This document shows positions 1 to 8,924 of a stretch of DNA of 43,622 nucleotides, one piece after another. This DNA is from Pseudomonas sp. Leaf48. GTDB lineage: Bacteria > Pseudomonadota > Gammaproteobacteria > Pseudomonadales > Pseudomonadaceae. Positions within the stretch are counted from its first letter, which is position 1. Every line of letters begins with the position of its first letter. The DNA lies in NCBI RefSeq assembly GCF_001421885.1, contig NZ_LMLH01000014.1, forward strand, positions 12,377-55,998. The letters run 5' to 3'. The notes beneath the pieces are model-generated. The model did no database searches, had not been told where the DNA came from, and saw only the letters and a program-made list of their open reading frames with translations. Made by a program: the position numbers and the translations under genes.

Positions 1-236
1 TTGGGTTCGTCCCAGGACATCACCGGCCGCGTCGAGGGGTGGGCGTACAGGCTGAACTCGGCGTATTGGCCGATGAGTTTTTCCGCGCCGATGTCGAGGT
101 CGCTGGCGGTGAATTCGATGCGGTAGAGGTAGGGTTGGCTGAGGTACTCATGGCCCTCGAAGGCGAGGACGTCGAGGTGGGTGTCGAGTTGGTCGATCTT
201 GAGTTTGTGGCGGCTGTGGTCGAAGAAGGTGTTCAT
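1..236 (-). CDS. vgrG: VgrG / TssI spike protein, N-terminal part (cut by window edge)
   Basis: This is the start of the T6SS tip (spike) protein, which caps the Hcp tube and carries effectors. Only the first 78 codons are present. The protein begins MNTFFDHSRHKLKI and continues with a pattern typical of the VgrG gp27-like N-terminus, including DVLAFEGHEYLSQPYLYRIEF near residues 25-45. The ATG at 236-234 overlaps the clpV stop as ATGA, and a GGAGGG ribosome site lies inside the clpV 3' end, so translation is probably coupled. The C-terminal part, which would show any fused effector domain, lies outside the window. Confidence 0.9.
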   Translation of the reverse strand, partial: MNTFFDHSRHKLKIDQLDTHLDVLAFEGHEYLSQPYLYRIEFTASDLDIGAEKLIGQYAEFSLYAHPSTRPVMSWDEP

Positions 237-2875
237 GCTTGGCCCTCCATCGCAACGGCTGAGGGCGCGTCGCTGAATTGCAGGGTGATGCCCTCCTCGT
301 CGCTGTAGCCCAGGGTCACGCCAAGGGTTTTATGCCGGGCGGCCTGGCGCTGCAGCAGCTGTTGGCTGAGGACCGGCAGAATCTGCTGGCTGAGCAGGCT
401 GTCGATGTTGCGCGCGCCGCTGTCGGGCAGCAGGCAGGCGGCGACCAGTGCGTCGTGCAGGCCATCGTCGATCTGGCAGGTCAGGCCGTAATGGCGGTGC
501 AGGCGCTTGGCGACCTTGGCCAGTTTGAGCACGACGATGCGCTTGAGCGCCTCGGCCTGCAGCGGGCGGTAGATCAGGGTCTGGAAGCGGGCGAGCAAGG
601 CGGGCTGGAAGTGCTCGCGCAGCAGCGGTCGCAGCCATTCGTGCAGCTCGCTGTCGCTGGCCTCGGGCTGGTCGCGCAGGCCGCTTTGCAGCGCATCGCT
701 GCCGAGGTTGGAGGTCATCAGGATGACGGTGTTGCGGAAGTCGATTTCGCGCCCTTCACCATCGCGCATGAAGCCGCGGTCGAACACCTGATAAAACAGG
801 TTGAGCACGTCGCGATGGGCCTTCTCTACCTCATCCAGCAACACCACGCTGTAGGGCCGTTGGCGCACCGCTTCGGTGAGCACGCCGCCTTGGCCGTAAC
901 CGACGTAGCCCGGTGGCGAGCCCTTGAGCTGGCTGACGGTGTGGGCTTCCTGGTACTCGGAGAGGTTGAGGGTGATCAGCGATTTTTCGCCGCCGAACAG
1001 GCACTCCGCCAGCGCCAGGGCGGTTTGTGTCTTGCCGACGCCGCTGGTGCCGACCAGCAGGAATACCCCCAGCGGCGCCTGTTCTTCGGTCAGACCGGTC
1101 TTGGCCGCGCGCAGGCGCTGGGCCAGGGCGCCGAGGGCAGCGTCCTGGCCAATCACCCGCTCGCCCAGTTGCTGTTCCAGGTCCAGCAGGCTGGCTTGTT
1201 CGTCCTTGAGCAAACTGCCCAGGGGCACGCCGGTCCAGTCGGCGATGACTTCGGCGACGCTGCGGGCATCGACGTCGAGGGACAGCATCGGCTGGCTGCC
1301 CTGGGCTCGCGGCAGTTGCTCCTGCAGTTTCGCGCAGAGGTCGCTGCGGGCGGGTTCGGCCTGGCGCGCATCGAGCAATTGCCGGGTCAGGTCCAGCTCG
1401 TAGTGGTACTGGCGCAGCAGGTCGTCCTGCTGTTGCTGCAGCTCGACCTGTTGCCCGGCGATCAGGCTCAAACGCTCGCCCAGGTCGCTGCCATTGAGTT
1501 GCACATCCTGCTCCAGCGCACGCCGCTCCAGCTCCAGCGCGGCATGCCGGGCCTTGAGCCGAACCAGTGCCTGGGGCTCGCAGTCGAGGCTCATGCGCAC
1601 CCGCGCGCTGGCGGTGTCGAGCAGGTCGACGGCCTTGTCCGGCAACTGCCGGCCCGTGAGGTAGCGCCGCGACAGGCTGACCGCCGCCTGCACCGCCGCG
1701 TCCTGGATGTGCACGCCGTGATGGCTGGCGTAACGCGCCTTGAGGCCGCGCAGCATCAAGCAGGCGCTGGCATCGTCCGGCTCGTCGACCTTGACCATCT
1801 GGAAGCGCCGCTCCAGTGCGGCATCGCGCTCGAAGTACTGCTTGTATTCGCTCCAGGTGGTCGCGGCGATGGTGCGCAATTCGCCACGGGCCAGGGCCGG
1901 CTTGAGCAGGTTTGCCGCATCCGCCCCGCCCGCCTGGTTGCCGGCACCGATCAGGGTGTGGGCTTCGTCGATGAACAGCAACACAGGGTTGGGCGACTGC
2001 TGCACCGCGTCGATGACGTTTTTCAGGCGTTGCTCGAACTCGCCCTTGACCCCGGCGCCCGCCTGCAACAGGCCCAGATCCAGGGTGCGCACGCTGACCG
2101 CCTTGAGGCTGTCCGGCACGTTGCCGTCGGCAATGCGCAGGGCCAGGCCTTCGACCAGCGCGGTCTTGCCGACGCCGGGTTCGCCGACCAGGATCGGGTT
2201 GTTCTTGCGCCGGCGACTGAGGATGTCGATGACCTGACGGATTTCATCGTCACGCCCGAACACCGGGTCGATCTGCCCGCCCCGCGCCTTGGCGGTGATG
2301 TCCTGGGTAAATTTGTCCAGTACTGCTTGCAAGGCATCGTGCACGGCAGCACCGGGGATGGGCAAAGCCGCGGTCTGGTCCAGTGCACTTTGCTGTTGGA
2401 CCTGAGGGCGTTCCTCAGAGTGTTGATCGAGCAGCGTCGACAGCTGCTGCAAGTGCACGTCACCAAGGCTCAGCATGGGCCAGGCCGCATCGCAAGCCAG
2501 CAGCTGCGGACTGTCCTGCAACGCGCCCATCAGGTGCACCGAACGCAGGCTGTCATGCCCTTCCAGCGACGCGCGCAACCAGGCGCTCTCGATCAGTTTG
2601 TGCAACTTGCCGCACAACTGCGGCTTGCCTTGCACGCTGCGCGGCAGCGTATCGAGATGGTCAAGCAGACCGCGCCAAAGTGCGTCCATGTCCCATTCGT
2701 GACGACGGGCGATCAGGGTCAGGTCGCCCTCGCCCTGCTCCAGCAACTTGAGCAGCCAGTGTTCGATGCTGATCCATCCATGGGCTCGGCTTTGGCACAA
2801 GGAAGCCGCTGCACTGAGCGCCTGGGCGCAGTAGGGATTGAGACGGCGAAGCAGGCGCGTGGAGTTATGGGGCAT
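233..2875 (-). CDS. clpV: T6SS sheath-disassembly AAA+ ATPase ClpV/TssH
   Basis: ClpV is the cytoplasmic hexameric ATPase that unfolds contracted TssB/TssC sheath so it can be reused. The 880-residue protein starts MPHNSTRLLRRLNP; a longer upstream reading exists but is not family-like. Residues 1-160 are the Clp N-domain. ATPase domain 1 has Walker A GEPGVGKT at 231-238 and Walker B VLLFIDE at 299-304. A middle coiled-coil region spans about 435-500. ATPase domain 2 has GTSGVGKT at 609-616 and VVLLDEVEKAH from 677. Length and layout match ClpV rather than ClpB. It lies between hcp and vgrG, 147 bases after hcp with two hairpins in the gap, and overlaps vgrG by 4 bases. Confidence 0.96.
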   Translation of the reverse strand: MPHNSTRLLRRLNPYCAQALSAAASLCQSRAHGWISIEHWLLKLLEQGEGDLTLIARRHEWDMDALWRGLLDHLDTLPRSVQGKPQLCGKLHKLIESAWLRASLEGHDSLRSVHLMGALQDSPQLLACDAAWPMLSLGDVHLQQLSTLLDQHSEERPQVQQQSALDQTAALPIPGAAVHDALQAVLDKFTQDITAKARGGQIDPVFGRDDEIRQVIDILSRRRKNNPILVGEPGVGKTALVEGLALRIADGNVPDSLKAVSVRTLDLGLLQAGAGVKGEFEQRLKNVIDAVQQSPNPVLLFIDEAHTLIGAGNQAGGADAANLLKPALARGELRTIAATTWSEYKQYFERDAALERRFQMVKVDEPDDASACLMLRGLKARYASHHGVHIQDAAVQAAVSLSRRYLTGRQLPDKAVDLLDTASARVRMSLDCEPQALVRLKARHAALELERRALEQDVQLNGSDLGERLSLIAGQQVELQQQQDDLLRQYHYELDLTRQLLDARQAEPARSDLCAKLQEQLPRAQGSQPMLSLDVDARSVAEVIADWTGVPLGSLLKDEQASLLDLEQQLGERVIGQDAALGALAQRLRAAKTGLTEEQAPLGVFLLVGTSGVGKTQTALALAECLFGGEKSLITLNLSEYQEAHTVSQLKGSPPGYVGYGQGGVLTEAVRQRPYSVVLLDEVEKAHRDVLNLFYQVFDRGFMRDGEGREIDFRNTVILMTSNLGSDALQSGLRDQPEASDSELHEWLRPLLREHFQPALLARFQTLIYRPLQAEALKRIVVLKLAKVAKRLHRHYGLTCQIDDGLHDALVAACLLPDSGARNIDSLLSQQILPVLSQQLLQRQAARHKTLGVTLGYSDEEGITLQFSDAPSAVAMEGQA

Positions 2876-2941
2876 GGCGTTACGTCCTTGTGCTGAGGGC
2901 TCAGCGGGTGGTCGGTGGGGGCGATGGAAGTGGCGGGATGG

Positions 2942-2979
2942 GCTGGGTTGAACGTCCGCGAGCAGACGTTCAACCCAGC
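2942..2979. promoter_or_regulatory. Perfect 15-bp-stem hairpin between hcp and clpV
   Basis: Arms 2942-2956 (GCTGGGTTGAACGTC) and 2965-2979 are exact reverse complements around an 8-base loop. There is no T-run on the minus strand, so it is not a classical terminator. It would form in the hcp-clpV transcript and could stop 3' exonucleases or reduce read-through, giving more hcp than clpV mRNA. That role is inferred. Confidence 0.7.
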
Positions 2980-2985
2980 ACACCG

Positions 2986-3014
2986 AACCGGCAGGCAAGC
3001 GCTGCCTGCCGGTT
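2986..3014. promoter_or_regulatory. Perfect 12-bp-stem hairpin just downstream of hcp
   Basis: Arms AACCGGCAGGCA (2986-2997) and 3003-3014 pair exactly around a 5-base loop, 9 bases past the hcp stop. A T4 run follows only on the plus strand. On the minus strand, which is the transcribed one, it more likely acts as an mRNA-stabilising or attenuating hairpin together with the one at 2942-2979. Confidence 0.7.
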
Positions 3015-3022
3015 TTCCCGGG

Positions 3023-3514
3023 TTATGCGCTCGAGCGCTGGTTCCAGGAGTCGTCGTGCATGAGGTTGCCGTCCAGGTAGAGCCAGGTGATCTTCTCGTA
3101 GCGCAACTCAATCTCTTCCATGTGGTTGTGTTTGGACTTGGTCGGGTCCTTGATGTCATGCATTTCCGAAGCGACTCTCACTACCTTGACGTTTTCAAGG
3201 GTGGCGTTGAAATACTCGACTTCCTGGCCGTTGTTGTCGATGCGATACCATTTGAACTCGGCACTGGTGAGCGTCTGGCCGGTGGTTGCAGCCTGATAGA
3301 GGTATGGGCTGGCGGCATCGACCTCCTTGGTAAACACGTACGGGGCATGAGTCCGGGTACCGGTCAATTTTCCGGTGTTGTCGTCGGTGGCGATGTAAAC
3401 GCTATGGGAGTGAGCGACCACCTCGATACTGCCTTCGCGCCCTACTACGTTCACTGAACCTTTGACGTCGTTTCCAGCGTCATTTTTCAGCCACAGGTAA
3501 ATGGGAATTGCCAT
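3023..3514 (-). CDS. hcp: T6SS tube protein Hcp (TssD)
   Basis: Hcp forms stacked hexameric rings that make the inner tube and is secreted when the sheath contracts. The 163-residue protein begins MAIPIYLWLKND, a classic Hcp1-type start, and shows the family's beta-barrel pattern, with VEYFNATLENVKVV (about 98-111) and a late MEEIELRYEKITWLY (131-145). An AAGGAGC ribosome site lies just upstream of the ATG. The gene starts 15 bases after the ompA-like gene and is followed by two strong hairpins before clpV, which fits the need for a high Hcp dose. No effector extension is present, so it is a plain structural Hcp. Confidence 0.95.
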   Translation of the reverse strand: MAIPIYLWLKNDAGNDVKGSVNVVGREGSIEVVAHSHSVYIATDDNTGKLTGTRTHAPYVFTKEVDAASPYLYQAATTGQTLTSAEFKWYRIDNNGQEVEYFNATLENVKVVRVASEMHDIKDPTKSKHNHMEEIELRYEKITWLYLDGNLMHDDSWNQRSSA

Positions 3515-3529
3515 GTGATGCTCCTTTTC

Positions 3530-5269
3530 TCAGTACACAAATGCCGCGTTTGCGACAGGGGATTGAACGTCGGCCCCGGCCGTGGGTAGCGCGCAGGCCC
3601 CCACTTCCGGGACCAGACGGATATCGACGCGACGGTTGGCCTGGCGCCCCGCCTCGGTGTCATTGCTGGCGATCGGCTGGCTCTTGCCAAAGCCCTGTAC
3701 CGCGAAACAGCTGTCGGGGATGCCACCCATGCGCTGCATCCAGTCACGCACCGCGGCCGCACGGGCGCGGGACAACTGCAGATTGTGTTCGTCACTGCCC
3801 ACGGCATCGGTATGCCCGGCGATGACGATCAGCCAGCCCGGCTGGGCCTTGATGCCGACCAGGGCGTCGATCAGCACCCTGGTCGATTCAGGCTTGAGTT
3901 GTGCGCTGGCACTGCTGAACAGCGACAGGCTGTCCAGGCGTACGGTTCGCGCGGTGCGTGCCGGCAGCGGGCGGGTCACCGGTTGCCTGTGCTCGGCGAT
4001 GGTGGTCAACAGCCGTTCACGCAGTCGCTCGCCGTGATACAGGCCAAGGCCCAGTGCCAGGGGCGCGCCCAGGCGGTAGTAACTGTCCAGGCGCACTGCG
4101 TCCTCGCGCAGCACGTTCAACGCATCCTCGCGCCGGGCGTATTCGGGTTGCTCGGGACGCGCGGTCGAAGCAATGGATGTGTAGCGGCGCAGGTCGTCAC
4201 TGACCTGGCGCAGCAGCAAGGTGTTCTGCCAGGCCGAGCTGGTCAGGGCGACAACGGCGGCGCCAGCGAACAGCCACACCGCGATCACCATGGCGCCACG
4301 CCGTGGCGAAGGTTGTGCCTGTCGGGGCAGCAGCGTCAGCAAAGGATCAGGGAACGGCAGCGACTCCCCCGGTACTTGCACAGCGACATCGGCGTCCAGC
4401 AACGCGGTCTTGTCACGCTGCCATTGCCGCCACAGGTTGCCGGGAACATATCCGGGCAGTGCCGGTACCAGTGTGCAGGCCCACACCAGCGGCAGGCCGA
4501 CAGGCTGGCGACCTTCACGGCAGGTGAAGTGCGCCAGGACCTGCTCGTCCAGCCACGCGGCGGCGCCGTTGAGCTGGATGCCCGCCTGCAATCGTTGCGT
4601 GTGGACTGCACTCTGCGCGGATTGCCGATACCAGCCCTCTGGGCTGAAGCTGGCCCCGGCCTGCAGAATGTTGCATTGGCCCTGCCCAGCGCCCCAGCTG
4701 AACCAGGCCCCTTTGGCCGCCGGGGACTGCTGATAGCTGACCAGCAGCAACGGCAAGCTAAAGCCACGCTTGCGCGTCTGTGCGACCTGATGAATGAAGG
4801 TACGAACCTGCCCGGCCAACGCCGCGGCATTGATGTGCTCGCCCGGGTTGACGATCAACATCACGCTGAGCTGCCCGCCCCACTGGGGGCGCAAGGTCAT
4901 GACGCTGTCGACCAGCCCGGGCAGCTGCTGCACACGGGCGACCCGCAGGTAACATCCCTGCTCGGTCAACCGCTGCGCGGGATGCTCGCAGGCATCGAAA
5001 CCAAACAGGCTGGACAGGCCGTCGCCACAGACCAGCACCACGGGATGTCCGTAGCTCGCCGGGGGCAGCGCGAATTCATCGAGGGAACCGGGCAGTTCCC
5101 GTTGCTGCGCTGCCTGACGCGCCGCCCGCACCCTCGCCAACGCAACACTGCCGACAACGATCAAGACGCCAACCCCGCGCGTCCATCCGTCAAGCGGGAT
5201 GATCGCCAGCAGCATCAGGGCCAGTGCACCGGTCCATAGCCAGAGCCCTTGTTTGAGTTTGAGCGTCAT
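3530..5269 (-). CDS. T6SS-associated OmpA-like peptidoglycan-binding membrane protein (TagL-like)
   Basis: This probably anchors the T6SS membrane complex to peptidoglycan. The start MTLKLKQGLW at 5269 is 10 bases after the tssL stop and has an AGGTGGGG ribosome site; a 36-codon upstream extension overlaps tssL and is unlikely. Of 579 residues, two hydrophobic segments lie at about 8-26 and 33-46, a large soluble region follows, and a third membrane segment is at about 326-346. An OmpA C-terminal domain spans about 445-555, with IAGHTDAVGS (483-492) and GRQANRRVDI (541-550), the peptidoglycan-binding signature. TssL here lacks such a domain, so this protein likely supplies it. A role in T6SS assembly is inferred from the operon position. 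Confidence 0.88.
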   Translation of the reverse strand: MTLKLKQGLWLWTGALALMLLAIIPLDGWTRGVGVLIVVGSVALARVRAARQAAQQRELPGSLDEFALPPASYGHPVVLVCGDGLSSLFGFDACEHPAQRLTEQGCYLRVARVQQLPGLVDSVMTLRPQWGGQLSVMLIVNPGEHINAAALAGQVRTFIHQVAQTRKRGFSLPLLLVSYQQSPAAKGAWFSWGAGQGQCNILQAGASFSPEGWYRQSAQSAVHTQRLQAGIQLNGAAAWLDEQVLAHFTCREGRQPVGLPLVWACTLVPALPGYVPGNLWRQWQRDKTALLDADVAVQVPGESLPFPDPLLTLLPRQAQPSPRRGAMVIAVWLFAGAAVVALTSSAWQNTLLLRQVSDDLRRYTSIASTARPEQPEYARREDALNVLREDAVRLDSYYRLGAPLALGLGLYHGERLRERLLTTIAEHRQPVTRPLPARTARTVRLDSLSLFSSASAQLKPESTRVLIDALVGIKAQPGWLIVIAGHTDAVGSDEHNLQLSRARAAAVRDWMQRMGGIPDSCFAVQGFGKSQPIASNDTEAGRQANRRVDIRLVPEVGACALPTAGADVQSPVANAAFVY

Positions 5270-5279
5270 GGACCCCACC

Positions 5280-5963
5280 TCAGGCGTCTGCTGATAACAG
5301 CGTCGCCACCAGGCCACCCAGCCACTGATCGAGCGCGTACCAGACACCGACCAGCAACAGGCCGGCGGCCACGGCATTGACCAGGGGTGAGCGCAATTGC
5401 GGCAGCCGCGTCATGCCCTGCCCGCCGCTCAACGTCGCGGTCGAGCGTCGATGCAATGGCAAAGGCGCGACCCGATCATTCAGGGCGGCCAGCAGTTGCT
5501 CGCGCTCGGGGTCATTGATATCGGCGTAACGACCCTTAAAGCCCAGGGTCAAGACCCGCTGGAAAGCCGTCAGCACCAGCGGGTCCGCCGCCGGTTCGCG
5601 CAGCACCTCGCGCATGTCCTCGTAGAGGAACACCCCGGCCTGATGGCGGTTGAAGAACCTGGTTTGCAAGGGTTCGCTGGCCCAGCGCGAATGGGCATCG
5701 TCGTGGGTGAGATTGAGCATGGTTTCATCGAGCAACGCGCATTGCGCATGGCTGATATGGTCGATGCTGCGTTGCGCCAGGCCGGCCTCTTCGAGCGACT
5801 GGCGAACACGCTCGACCTGCTGCACGCAAAGCGCTTTGACTTCATCGCTGTTTTGCGCCGAAGCCCCCTGCCGCAACTCGACCACCAGCAGGTAGCTGTC
5901 CTGCAACAAGGCGTCGATGTCCACCGCGATGACGCTGTGTTGTTTCGTTTCGATCAGGTTCAT
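5280..5963 (-). CDS. tssL: T6SS inner-membrane protein TssL (IcmH/DotU family)
   Basis: TssL sits in the inner membrane with TssM and links the membrane complex to the baseplate. The 227-residue protein has the DotU cytoplasmic domain, with CALLDETMLN at 75-84 and GFKGRY at 141-146, then one C-terminal membrane helix at about 194-211 and a very short periplasmic tail. It has no peptidoglycan-binding extension; the next gene encodes a separate OmpA-like protein. Its ATG overlaps the tssK stop as ATGA, indicating translational coupling. Confidence 0.94.
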   Translation of the reverse strand: MNLIETKQHSVIAVDIDALLQDSYLLVVELRQGASAQNSDEVKALCVQQVERVRQSLEEAGLAQRSIDHISHAQCALLDETMLNLTHDDAHSRWASEPLQTRFFNRHQAGVFLYEDMREVLREPAADPLVLTAFQRVLTLGFKGRYADINDPEREQLLAALNDRVAPLPLHRRSTATLSGGQGMTRLPQLRSPLVNAVAAGLLLVGVWYALDQWLGGLVATLLSADA

Positions 5964-7312
5964 GCGCGTAGTACCGCGAACAGTTCAAGTTTGACGTCGG
6001 CCAGGGTGCTCGGGACGTAGAAGGCACAGATGCCCTGAGCCAGGATGGCTTGCCCCTTGGCATGGTTGAGGTCGAGGGCGAAGTACTGGTTTTCCAGGCG
6101 CAGGGGGATGGCCGCCGGCACGTGGCTAAGGGACTGCAACGGCACGCCGTCGAGGGCGGCGTTGACCAGTTGATCGACTTCGTCCGGCGTGCCGATCTTG
6201 CACAGGCGCGGGAACTGGCTCTGCAGTTGCACGGCCGGCAGGCGGCAACGCACCGACAGATAGAAATCGGCACTGTCCGGCTCCCGCAGCCGAGGGTCGT
6301 CGAGCCGCACCTGCCAGCGGTTGGCTGAACGCTCTTCAAGGTCCAGGGCGATGACCCGCGAAGGCAGGCTGGCCTCCAGCAACGTGGAAATCATGCGCAA
6401 CAGCGGCGGCAACACGCTTTCCAGGTGATCGTGGCGGTAAGGCGGAATCTGCTCGACATCGTGTTCCAGGGAAAAGGTCAGCAGGCTGCCGGCCAGTTTG
6501 GTCAGCTCCAAGTAGACCTGCTCGGGAGGCCTGGCAGGCCAGGCCTTGAGATCGGCCAACACCGGCTGGTAGGTGTTCAAGGCATTGAGCAGCCAGAACA
6601 GCGACACGTCGGCCACGGCGAAGTCGGCCATGCGCTGGTTGCTTTCGCGGCGCATGCCCATCAGTCGCTGCCGCTTGGAGGACAGTTGGGTCAACAGGTT
6701 GTCCAGTTGCGTCAGCAGCCCCGGGTGCGCGGCGAAACTGAGCAAGGGCGGGATGTAGTCGGGGTCAAGGCTCCAGGCGCCCTGCCCGTCGCGTACCATC
6801 CGCGCAATCGGGCAGGTCAGGTAATCGCCGTTCTCGTCGTGCTCCAGGCGCAGGCTCAGCACCTGTTCGAGCACGCCGACCGATTGCACCTCGTCGGCGT
6901 AGATGTCCTGTACCTGACGCCAGTCCTGGCGATAACGGGTGGGTCGGTCCCCCTCGCCATCAAACAGGCAGTTGTTGCCATTGGCCTGCTCCAGCGGCAG
7001 GGCCAGCAGCAAAGTCGCGGCCTGGCTATCACCCGGTAACAGGTGCGACAACTCAAGGCCCGGAGGCAGCCGATCGACATGATCGGTGTCGATCAAGGTA
7101 CCGTCGGGCATGCGCAGGTTCAGCCGGGTAGCCTTGAGCGTGCCCAGGCGCAAGGCTTCGAGGTCGAAGGCGACGCTGCGAACGCCCCAGGGGTGCACCA
7201 GGCACAGACGAGCCAGGCACTCGTTGGCCCAGGCTTCCCAGCGTGCCTGCTGCTGGAATTGCTGCGGGGACAGCAATGCCCCCGCGGCCCACAAGGGGCG
7301 GTCGATCTTCAT
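5960..7312 (-). CDS. tssK: T6SS baseplate protein TssK
   Basis: TssK is the trimeric cytoplasmic adaptor that connects the baseplate wedges (TssF/TssG) to TssL/TssM. The 450-residue protein begins MKIDRPLWAAGALLSPQQFQQQ; a near-N-terminal W.eG..LsPQhFQ pattern is typical of TssK. Length matches the family (about 440-450). It is the third gene of the visible operon, 40 bases after tssC, and overlaps tssL by 4 bases. Confidence 0.94.
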   Translation of the reverse strand: MKIDRPLWAAGALLSPQQFQQQARWEAWANECLARLCLVHPWGVRSVAFDLEALRLGTLKATRLNLRMPDGTLIDTDHVDRLPPGLELSHLLPGDSQAATLLLALPLEQANGNNCLFDGEGDRPTRYRQDWRQVQDIYADEVQSVGVLEQVLSLRLEHDENGDYLTCPIARMVRDGQGAWSLDPDYIPPLLSFAAHPGLLTQLDNLLTQLSSKRQRLMGMRRESNQRMADFAVADVSLFWLLNALNTYQPVLADLKAWPARPPEQVYLELTKLAGSLLTFSLEHDVEQIPPYRHDHLESVLPPLLRMISTLLEASLPSRVIALDLEERSANRWQVRLDDPRLREPDSADFYLSVRCRLPAVQLQSQFPRLCKIGTPDEVDQLVNAALDGVPLQSLSHVPAAIPLRLENQYFALDLNHAKGQAILAQGICAFYVPSTLADVKLELFAVLRA

Positions 7313-7352
7313 GAGGTCGTATCCCTACGAATTGGCTTGGGATTGATCAGAT

Positions 7353-8891
7353 TCAGGCTTTCGCCTTCGGCATCTGCGAAACCAGCGACAGGTTGACGTC
7401 CATGCCTTCCACCTGGAAATGCGGCACGGCATACAACTTGACGCGGAAGAAACCCGGGTTGTCTTCGATATCTTCGACCGTCACCCTGCCAGCCCGCAGC
7501 GGGTGCGACGCTTGCAGGTCATCACCGGGATCGTTCATTTCGGTGACCAGCCCGCCGACCCACTTGTTCAGCTCCAGCTCGAGCACACGGCGGTCCTTGG
7601 TGGTGCCGATGTTTTCGCGCTGGATCAGCTTCAGGTAATGGGCAATCCGTGACAGCAGGAAGATGTACGGCAGGCGCGCATTGATCCGGCTGTTGGCGGT
7701 GGCGTCCGCGGTGTCGTACAGCGCCGGTTTCTGCGTCGAGTTGGCCGAGAAGAAGCAGGCGTAGTCGCGGTTCTTGTAGTAGGACAGCGGGATGAAACCG
7801 AGGTTGGCGAACTCGAACTCGCGGGTTTCCGGGATCATCACCTCCGAGGGAATCTTCACCTGATTGCCAGTGCCCAGATCGTACAGATGGATCGGCAGGT
7901 CGGTGACCGCGCCGCCCGCCTGCGGGCCACGGATCTGCACACACCAGCCGTTGGCGATGAAGCTCTTGACCATGTTGGCCGCGAAGGCATAGGACGCATT
8001 GGTCCACAGGTACTTGTCGTGGTCCGGCCCCTTGACGCTCTCGATGTAGTTGAAGCTGCGCACGGGAACGGTGTCGGGGCCATACGGCAGGCGCCCGAGC
8101 ACGCGAGGCATGAGCAAGCCGATGTAACGGGCGTCGTCGCTCTCGCGGAAGGCTTTCCACTTGAGGTATTCGGCGCGGTCAAAATAGTTGCCGATGTCCT
8201 TGATGGCCGCCACCTCTTCCATCGAGCGCTTGCCGAAGAAGGCCGGCCCGACCGAGCCAATGAATGGCATGTGCGCAGCGGCCGCGACTTTGGAAATGTT
8301 GCGCAGCAAGGCGATGTCCTGGGGGCTGCGATCGAATTCGAAGTTGGAGATGGCCGCGGCGATCGGCTCCCCGCCCGGGGTGTCGTATTCCTGGATGTAG
8401 GTCTGCACATACAGGCCGCTTTGCGCGATTTCCGGGGCATCTTCGAAATCCTGGACCAGGTGGTCCTTGCTGATGTCCAGCAGTTCGACGCGCACGTTCT
8501 GACGGAAGTCGGTCTGGTCGATCAGCGACTTCACACCGCGCCAGGTGGACTCCACACGCTGGAAGTCCTCGTGATGCATCACGGCATCCAGTTGCCGGCT
8601 GATCTGCGCATCCAGTGAGGCAATGTGTTCGTCGAGCAGCGTGCGGTCCAGACGCTGGACCTTGTGGGAAGATTGCTTGATCAAGTTGAGAAAAACGCTG
8701 ACTGCGGCGGTCACGCGCTCATCAGCTGAAACATCGGAAAGTGCTTCGGCGTCTTGAAAGACTTCAATTTCGCCCAGCACTTTTACCGGACTCAGATTGA
8801 TCTTGCCAAACAGCGCGCCATACACGCCCTGGTTTTCTTTGGACAGCACCGTAGCGCCGCGCGATTGCACGTTGGATTGTTCAGTAGACAT
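7353..8891 (-). CDS. tssC: T6SS contractile sheath large subunit TssC (VipB/EvpB)
   Basis: TssC forms the contractile sheath with TssB around the Hcp tube. The 512-residue protein has the family length. It contains FQRVESTWRGVKSLIDQ, the GEPIAAAISNFEFDRSPQDI stretch (about 175-195), NASYAFAANMVKSFIANGWC, and a C-terminal AVPHFQVEGMDVNLSLVSQMP end, all highly characteristic. AAAAGGAAG lies upstream of the ATG. The gene follows tssB by 33 bases and precedes tssK, the usual core order. Confidence 0.97.
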   Translation of the reverse strand: MSTEQSNVQSRGATVLSKENQGVYGALFGKINLSPVKVLGEIEVFQDAEALSDVSADERVTAAVSVFLNLIKQSSHKVQRLDRTLLDEHIASLDAQISRQLDAVMHHEDFQRVESTWRGVKSLIDQTDFRQNVRVELLDISKDHLVQDFEDAPEIAQSGLYVQTYIQEYDTPGGEPIAAAISNFEFDRSPQDIALLRNISKVAAAAHMPFIGSVGPAFFGKRSMEEVAAIKDIGNYFDRAEYLKWKAFRESDDARYIGLLMPRVLGRLPYGPDTVPVRSFNYIESVKGPDHDKYLWTNASYAFAANMVKSFIANGWCVQIRGPQAGGAVTDLPIHLYDLGTGNQVKIPSEVMIPETREFEFANLGFIPLSYYKNRDYACFFSANSTQKPALYDTADATANSRINARLPYIFLLSRIAHYLKLIQRENIGTTKDRRVLELELNKWVGGLVTEMNDPGDDLQASHPLRAGRVTVEDIEDNPGFFRVKLYAVPHFQVEGMDVNLSLVSQMPKAKA

Positions 8892-8924
8892 ATTGAAACT
8901 TCCTTTTAAACAAACCGAGTTGAA

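Noticed and set aside
278..2896. 872-codon open frame on the plus strand opposite clpV
   Set aside because: It is the antisense shadow of a high-GC gene; its residue make-up is biased to Ala, Gly, Gln, Leu and Val, and it matches no family, while the minus frame is a clear ClpV.
3785..5239. 484-codon plus-strand frame opposite the OmpA-like gene
   Set aside because: Antisense shadow with biased composition (Gln, Arg, Ala) and no ribosome site or family motif.
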